DNA of 64,000 nt from assembly GCF_000515275.1 (NCBI RefSeq), contig NZ_KI911560.1, forward strand, positions 1,860,001 through 1,924,000, in the 5' to 3' direction. Below the pieces are notes generated by a model. It had not been told where the DNA came from. It did not search any database and worked only from the letters and a program-made list of their open reading frames with translations. Shown here one piece after another: positions 58,825 to 64,000 of the stretch; position 1 is the first letter of the stretch, and each line of letters starts with the position of its first letter. The position numbers and the translations under genes were made by a program. The stretch comes from Methylophilus sp. 5 (GTDB taxonomy: Bacteria; Pseudomonadota; Gammaproteobacteria; Burkholderiales; Methylophilaceae).

Positions 58825-59745
58825 ATGAAAAAACTGATTTTGGCATTGGCTGTTTCGGGGCTTTATGCGATCAATACAACATCTGCTTTTGCGACAGGTC
58901 TTGTAGCGATTCCTGCCACGGGCTTTAGCGAGTCGGCTTATACCTTATGCAATACAACAGGTAATTTTGGCTCTAGTGTTTCAACAACACCCACAACAAC
59001 TGCAAATAATACCTGTACGGTGTTCCCCGCAAATGAAGCTATCTCTCCAGTCGCGGGCTATACATTAATTGCATCAGTAAGTCGTAGTGCTGTGATTGGA
59101 GGAGTAACTATTGGGACAGTATCCGATCGTGTTTGGCGCAATGCAGCGCAAAACTCTTGTATTTTTGGTGCGAGATTTACCGCTGCAAGTGCTGACTGGG
59201 ATGCAGGAACGGCAGGCACTCAGTATTTTGAAGTCAATGATATTGCACGAGGTGGATTTGGCAACTTATCTGTAAACGCAGGCTATTTTATGCAAGCAGC
59301 TAGTGCATCGCCAGTATATCGTATTGGGCGTACGTTTACCTCTGTTCAGCATCGCGCCCATGTTTATAACGGAAGTGCAGGCGATAAGCTTCTGCCTGGC
59401 GCTAACTACCTATCGTTACCTATCATTGGTGGTGCATTAACACTCGCAATTAATGGAGAGACTAGCAGTGTTTGGCCTGCATCGACCACTGCGGCAAAAC
59501 AATCTGCGGCAATAAATGCGAATTGGATAGATTTTACATTGGAGTCAGTGTACTTGGAAAATTATGATTTAAGTTCCAGTCTTGTTTCGCCCATGGTCTA
59601 TGTAGAGGCTGCATGTGACTCATCTAATGTCAATAGCTGGGCAAAGTCTGGGGCAATCAGACTCAGGCAAACGGGCCAAGAAGGGGAAGGTTTAGTGGAG
59701 ATTTCAATCGATGGGTTTGCTCCACCTGGGGCAGTTTTACCATAA
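58825..59745 (+). CDS. Secreted protein of unknown function (paralog A)
   Basis: A 306-residue exported protein with a Sec signal peptide (to AFA-T) and a mature start TGLVAIPATGF. Four conserved cysteines are in the contexts TLCNTTGNFGSS, NNTCTVFPANEA, NSCIFGARF and VEAACDSS, probably two disulfides. It is homologous over its whole length to the next gene. No family recognised; possibly a surface or adhesive protein. More AT-rich than paralog B. Placed between the FecA-type receptor and an RTX/type I secretion cluster. Confidence 0.75.
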   Translation: MKKLILALAVSGLYAINTTSAFATGLVAIPATGFSESAYTLCNTTGNFGSSVSTTPTTTANNTCTVFPANEAISPVAGYTLIASVSRSAVIGGVTIGTVSDRVWRNAAQNSCIFGARFTAASADWDAGTAGTQYFEVNDIARGGFGNLSVNAGYFMQAASASPVYRIGRTFTSVQHRAHVYNGSAGDKLLPGANYLSLPIIGGALTLAINGETSSVWPASTTAAKQSAAINANWIDFTLESVYLENYDLSSSLVSPMVYVEAACDSSNVNSWAKSGAIRLRQTGQEGEGLVEISIDGFAPPGAVLP

Positions 59746-59785
59746 CAACTTCACTTGAATATTTTTATAAAGCATTGGTGCTAGA

Positions 59786-59866
59786 AATTTGCCACACCCT
59801 GCTTAGAACTGACGAGGGGCTAGAAGGATGTGGGAATTGGTGATGCGGGCTACCACAGTGTCTGCA
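59786..59866 (+). ncRNA. Putative structured leader RNA (copy 2)
   Basis: Conserved core GCTTAGAACT and ACGAGGG as in copy 1. P1 here is AATT plus CCACA (786-789, 792-796 of this block) with TGTGG and AATT on the 3' side (59829-59838), different bases but the same pairing. P2: TTAG / CTAG. P3: TGCGGGC (59844-59850) / GTCTGCA (59860-59866), with G-U pairs and CCACA in the loop. It lies about 10 bases before the AAGGAG of the gene at 59888. Confidence 0.6.
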
Positions 59867-59887
59867 TAGTGTCTCTAAGGAGCGATT

Positions 59888-60805
59888 ATGAAAAATGTAA
59901 TGATTAGTCTTGCTGTAATGGGCGCATTTGGCCTGTCTATGCCTGCCATGGCAACCGGTCTGGTGGCTATTCCTGCCGCAGGTTTTACCGGTACTGCTTA
60001 TACCTTATGTAATACCACCGGAAACTTTGGCTCTAGTACACCAACGCAACCAACTACTGGTGCAAATAACACTTGCGCTACGTTCCCTGCAAACGAAGCA
60101 ACTTCACCTGTGTCAGGCTATACGTTAATTGCATCAACTAATCGCAATGCTGTGATCGGTGGCATCACTGTTGGTGCAGTGTCAGATCGTGTATGGCGTA
60201 ATACCGCACAGACTTCTTGCATTTTCGGTGCAAGATTTACTGCGTCAAATATTGATTGGGATACCGCTACAACTGGCACTCAATATTTTGAAGTCAATGA
60301 TATTGCACGTGGTGGGTTCGGTAGCGCATCAGTCAATGCCGGTTATTACATACAAGCCACCAATGCATCACCTGTGTATCGCATTGGCCGTACGTTTACG
60401 TCAGTGCAACATCGTGCCTATAAGTATGATACAGCAGCCAATAAGTTGCTGTTAGGCACCAATTATCTGGATTTGCCAACGGCTAATAGTGTTAACACTG
60501 CCTTAACTGGTGAAGTCACTGGTATCGGCCCAACCGTCGTTGCTTCAACGACATCAGCAACTCAGGATGCCATTGTGAATAGTAACTGGATTGATTTCAC
60601 CATTGATGTTGCGTACGTAGATGATGACGGTGGTTCCAATATCGTTTCAGCCATGACTTACGTTGAAGCTGCTTGCGATTCATCTGCAGTTTCTGGATGG
60701 GTAAAAACAGGAGCAATTCGTTTGCGTCAGACTGGCCAAGAAAATACCACTTTGCAGGAAATTAGCATTGATGGTTATGCTCCTCCAGGGTCAACTGTAC
60801 CTTAA
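59888..60805 (+). CDS. Secreted protein of unknown function (paralog B)
   Basis: A 305-residue exported protein with a signal peptide (to AMA-T) and the same mature layout and four cysteines as the protein at 58825; most aligned positions match, for example SDRVWRN.AQ.SCIFGARF and GTQYFEVNDIARGGFG. A tandem duplication including the leader RNA is the simplest origin, with later divergence. Function unknown. Confidence 0.75.
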   Translation: MKNVMISLAVMGAFGLSMPAMATGLVAIPAAGFTGTAYTLCNTTGNFGSSTPTQPTTGANNTCATFPANEATSPVSGYTLIASTNRNAVIGGITVGAVSDRVWRNTAQTSCIFGARFTASNIDWDTATTGTQYFEVNDIARGGFGSASVNAGYYIQATNASPVYRIGRTFTSVQHRAYKYDTAANKLLLGTNYLDLPTANSVNTALTGEVTGIGPTVVASTTSATQDAIVNSNWIDFTIDVAYVDDDGGSNIVSAMTYVEAACDSSAVSGWVKTGAIRLRQTGQENTTLQEISIDGYAPPGSTVP

Positions 60806-60883
60806 TAATTTTAGTGTTTTTTAATTAACTATCTGGGGTAGCAGGTACTGCTGCTCCAGTTCCCAAATTTGAGGAGTTTTATT

Positions 60884-63106
60884 ATGGCAGTTAAAATTTT
60901 TAATGGTACAGAGACCGACTATACCGGTACATCAAATCCAGATTTGATTATTGGTAACGGGTTGGATAACTTTATCGCCGGTGACGGTGGTAGCGATATC
61001 ATTATTGCTCAGGCAGGTAATGATTTTGTTGATGGTGGCGATGGCGATGACATTATCTTCGGCGGTGACGGCGATGACATTCTGTTAGGTGGTGCCGGTG
61101 ATGACGCAATTGTTGGAGGTGCCGGTGATGACACCATTGATGTAGGTAGTGGTAATAATTATGCCGATGGCGGTGATGGTTTCGACAGCATCTATGGTGG
61201 CGATGGCGACGATGCATTGTTTGGCGGTGCTGGAGACGATGTTATCTATGGTGGTGATGGTGATGATGTCTTAAGTGGCGGGGAGGGTAACGATTACCTG
61301 CAAGGAGATGATAGCTCTGCTGGCAATGAAACCGTTGTTGGTAATCTCTTCTTAGCAACCTCTTACGATGCAATGATCGGTGGTGATGGCAACGATACCT
61401 TCCGTATTGGCGATGAGGAGGATTCAGAGGGGCTTATTATTGAAGGTGGTGTGTCTGGATTGGATAATGATGGTAATGAGGCGCGTTATGTTGAATTGTC
61501 TGAAGGTAGCGAGGTTGATGAGGATGCTAATCTCGTTGCTATTGACACGACTACAGGCGGAATTGTCGAAATTGACGATGAAGACATGTCGTTAGAGGCG
61601 GAAACAGATGTTCGTTTAAATATTGTGACTCGTCCTGGTTCTTCAGCGATTAGCACTTTTGCTACAACGATTGCTGGTTACAATTCGGTAGATACCTTGG
61701 AATTCACAAAATCTGGCGAGTTTGAGGATATTCTTTTCTCAGGTATTGAGCGGATTGAGTTAGCTAGTGGCGTAAGCATCACTTTAGAAGCCGAGCAACT
61801 CGAAGAAAACGGCGAGTCTCTGAGCCTCGGTGAGTTAAACCCTGGCTATCAAATTCACGGCGTAGCCGGTGGCGCTGTAGAAAATGTCACTGTTGAGCTT
61901 GAGTTTGAAGAAGCAGAGTTTGAGCCAGCAGCTTCTATTCTTGGCGCCACTCCGGTCACCTACGATAAGGCAGTATTTGAAGTAGATGACTTCTCCGTTG
62001 CTCACCTCTATTACAACGTAGATGTTACCTACGACGTATCCGAAGGCGAAGAAGGCAGCTTTACGCGCATCGACGGTGCTAACGAAGGTAGTGATGCGCA
62101 CGAGATCGTATTGGGTAGCGAAGGTGTTGATTACGCGACCATGCGTTTGGGGGATGACACTGTGTATGGCAACGGCGGCAATGACTTGCTGATTGGTCAT
62201 GGCGGTGCTGATTACCTGGATGGTGGCGAAGGCGATGACATTTTTGTGATCGGCGGTTTTGGTAGTGGTGTGCAAGGCACGACTTCTAAAGCAGATGACG
62301 GTAACAAAGAGTGGATTGCGACTGGCGCTAAGCATGATGTGATCGTGGGTGGGGATGGCGTGGATACGCTGCGTATCACGACTGGCATTGGCGCTAACAC
62401 TAAAGCCAATGGCACTGTTGTGCTCAATAACGACAACTTCAAGTCTATGGAAGTGGTGCAAGTAGGCGGTACAGTTGGCCGTTTGAACGTTGAAAACACT
62501 GATCTGCAATTGCTAAACGATCACTACTACTTTAAAGCCAATGGCACAGTGGCTGACCTCTCCAACACCCTGGGTAACAACGGCGGCACGATCAACAATG
62601 TGGTTGTTGATGCGTCTGGCGTGACGACCAATGGTTTGCGTTTTGAAGGTAATGCTAACCAGCAAACCTTTATTGGTACCAGCAAAGCTGACGTGTTTGT
62701 TGGCAATGGTGGTAACGATACGCTGACAGGTGGTGGCGGTGCTGACAAGTTTGTGTTTGGCAAAGTGTATGAGCAAGTGGTGACTGGTTCTGCGACCAGT
62801 GTGCAAACCTACACTAACACTGCGTTCAATTTGACCGGTGTGGATACCATCACTGACTTTACACGTGGCACTGACAAGTTGGAGTTGCATCTTGACCAGT
62901 ACAGCCAGTTGGCAGGTTTTAACGCCAGCATGTTGCGTGTGAACAGCACAGGTACGGCACAAGATAGCAACGACTATCTGGTCTACAACACCACCACCAA
63001 AACACTCAGCTATGACGCTGATGGTAGTGGTAGCGGTGCGAAGGTCGATATTGCCGTATTGACCGGTGTGACCACATTGTCAACGTCTGACTTTGTGATC
63101 GTGTAA
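60884..63106 (+). CDS. RTX calcium-binding protein, type I secretion substrate
   Basis: A 740-residue acidic protein. RTX nonapeptide repeats of the GGxGxDxxx type fill about residues 35-150 ([20 protein letters not shown]), with short further blocks at about 410-450 ([13 protein letters not shown]) and 605-630. The C-terminus ([16 protein letters not shown] to STSDFVIV) is a typical uncleaved type I secretion signal. No N-terminal signal peptide. The middle shows no catalytic domain, so it could be a surface-layer or adhesin-like protein. ATG 60884 has GAGGAG seven bases upstream; the TTG at 60869 was rejected. The ABC exporter follows. Confidence 0.9.
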   Translation: MAVKIFNGTETDYTGTSNPDLIIGNGLDNFIAGDGGSDIIIAQAGNDFVDGGDGDDIIFGGDGDDILLGGAGDDAIVGGAGDDTIDVGSGNNYADGGDGFDSIYGGDGDDALFGGAGDDVIYGGDGDDVLSGGEGNDYLQGDDSSAGNETVVGNLFLATSYDAMIGGDGNDTFRIGDEEDSEGLIIEGGVSGLDNDGNEARYVELSEGSEVDEDANLVAIDTTTGGIVEIDDEDMSLEAETDVRLNIVTRPGSSAISTFATTIAGYNSVDTLEFTKSGEFEDILFSGIERIELASGVSITLEAEQLEENGESLSLGELNPGYQIHGVAGGAVENVTVELEFEEAEFEPAASILGATPVTYDKAVFEVDDFSVAHLYYNVDVTYDVSEGEEGSFTRIDGANEGSDAHEIVLGSEGVDYATMRLGDDTVYGNGGNDLLIGHGGADYLDGGEGDDIFVIGGFGSGVQGTTSKADDGNKEWIATGAKHDVIVGGDGVDTLRITTGIGANTKANGTVVLNNDNFKSMEVVQVGGTVGRLNVENTDLQLLNDHYYFKANGTVADLSNTLGNNGGTINNVVVDASGVTTNGLRFEGNANQQTFIGTSKADVFVGNGGNDTLTGGGGADKFVFGKVYEQVVTGSATSVQTYTNTAFNLTGVDTITDFTRGTDKLELHLDQYSQLAGFNASMLRVNSTGTAQDSNDYLVYNTTTKTLSYDADGSGSGAKVDIAVLTGVTTLSTSDFVIV

Positions 63107-63115
63107 TCACGATTG

Positions 63116-63141
63116 TTGCGGGCAGGACAACCTGCCCGCAA
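63116..63141 (+). terminator. Strong hairpin between RTX and exporter genes
   Basis: TTGCGGGCAGG / CCTGCCCGCAA form an 11-bp stem with a 4-base loop and no T-run. It is probably a partial terminator or mRNA stabiliser that keeps exporter expression below that of its abundant substrate. Confidence 0.6.
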
Positions 63142-63170
63142 TCATTCTCTACAGAATTTCATTGTAAATA

Positions 63171-64000
63171 TGTCCTCGCAAGCTGAAACCATCAAGCACG
63201 CTTTGTCTGAGCTTTGGCCGCTCTGGCGCAAAGTTTGGCTGTTTGGTGTGGCTACCCATTTGCTGATTTTGGCGCCCTCCTGGTACATGCTGGAGGTGTA
63301 TGACCGCGTGATTAATAGTCGCAATGTCTCGACCTTGTTGATGCTGACCATGCTGGCGGCCTTTGCTTACCTGGTGATGGAGGCGTTGGAGTGGCAGCGC
63401 CGCAATTTGTTGCAGGCAGGCGCAAAACGTTTTGAGCAATCATTGCAGCAGCGCGTGTTCGAGCGGGTGTTTACTGCAAAACTAGCCATGCATAGCTTTC
63501 CTGCGCAGCAGGTGTTTTCCGATTTTTCTGTGCTCAAAAATGCTTTGCATTCTTCGGCCCTGCTTGGCCTGATTGATGCGCCTTTTTGTTTGATTTTTTT
63601 GGCCGCCGTGTTCTGGATCCATCCGGCACTGGGCGTGCTGACGTTGCTCGGGCTGGCGATACAACTGGTATTGACCATACACAACCAGTCGCGCGTGGCA
63701 CCTTTAATGCAACAGGCGAACCAGCATGCGATTGAGTCGCAACGTTATTTTGCCAGCATTAGCCGCCATGGCGATGTGCTGCATGCCATGCATATGCTGG
63801 CGCCCATTGAGCAGCGCTGGGTGCAGCATCAGCATGGTTTTTTGTGGCAACAGGCGCAGGCCTCCGAGCTGGCGGGCAAGAGTGCGGCGGCCTCGCGCTG
63901 GTTGCAAACCTTGCAAACCAGTTTGATTCTGGGCCTGGCCTGCTATTTGTTTATTGCCGGTGAGTTATTGAACGGCGGCGCCATGATGATTGTGGCCTCG
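63171..64000 (+). CDS. Type I secretion ABC transporter, N-terminal part (runs off window)
   Basis: The frame from ATG 63171 has no stop to the end of the window (276 codons). It reads as the transmembrane domain of a PrtD/HlyB-type exporter: WLFGVATHLLILAPSWYMLEVYDRVI with SRNVSTLLMLT, then LIDAPFCLIFLAAVFWIHP. These are hallmark segments of the type I permease/ATPase family. The nucleotide-binding domain lies beyond the window. It directly follows the RTX gene, its likely substrate. Confidence 0.9.

Noticed and set aside
61020..61310. DNA tandem repeats as a CRISPR-like or satellite array
   Set aside because: The repeats encode RTX nonapeptides in one frame and vary at the DNA level as expected for protein repeats; there are no spacers.

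Overview
The window reads as a stretch of chromosome from a betaproteobacterium, most likely a methylotroph of the Methylophilaceae (an inference). Supporting clues are an fdh4AB-type formate dehydrogenase pair, three PEP-CTERM proteins, groESL with both a CIRCE operator and a sigma-32 promoter, and betaproteobacterial-looking housekeeping genes (murJ-ribF-ileS-lspA, clpB, gpmI-envC, secB-gpsA). No rRNA or tRNA gene and no CRISPR array was seen.

Layout. 1-5.3 kb: end of murJ, ribF, ileS, lspA and a DUF1905 gene. 5.2-8.5 kb: a membrane GGDEF/EAL protein and a DUF808 membrane protein on the minus strand. 8.6-17.4 kb: a plus-strand metal-uptake island with a DUF2946 protein, a small HTH regulator, two PEP-CTERM proteins, an OprC-like copper TonB receptor carrying CxxxM and HxM motifs, a second TonB receptor, a copper-uptake-associated protein and a PepSY membrane protein. 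17.5-21.8 kb: an HD-GYP protein overlapping a PAS-GGDEF-EAL protein. 21.9-38.8 kb: a Cys/His-rich BNR-repeat protein, then mainly housekeeping genes (clpB, yjbQ-like, envC, gpmI, rhodanese, grxC, secB, gpsA, fklB, groESL) plus a calpain-family protease.

38.95-43.93 kb is the most striking segment. It is a 5 kb island bounded by inverted arrays of about 20 bp repeats that begin TGTCGT, like the ends of Tn7/Tn5053-type transposons, but no transposase is present. It carries a decayed ATPase fragment, a PEP-CTERM protein, a TonB receptor and a TupA-like (tungstate/molybdate-type) periplasmic binding protein. Near-perfect ModE (molybdate regulator) boxes lie on the promoters of two of these genes. 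fdh4AB, encoding a molybdopterin formate dehydrogenase, lies immediately to the right. I infer a ModE-controlled, TonB-dependent outer-membrane uptake module for molybdate or tungstate.

46.9-53 kb: a MocR-type regulator, Ada, a REC-EAL protein and another GGDEF-EAL protein. With the earlier ones this makes five c-di-GMP enzymes in 64 kb. 53.2-58.6 kb: a FecI/FecR/FecA-type iron-regulated surface-signalling trio with a putative Fur box; its 1207-residue receptor contains a run of nine G. 58.7-64 kb: two tandem paralogous secreted proteins of unknown function, each preceded by the same apparently structured, covarying leader RNA, then an RTX calcium-binding protein and the start of a type I secretion ABC transporter that runs off the window.
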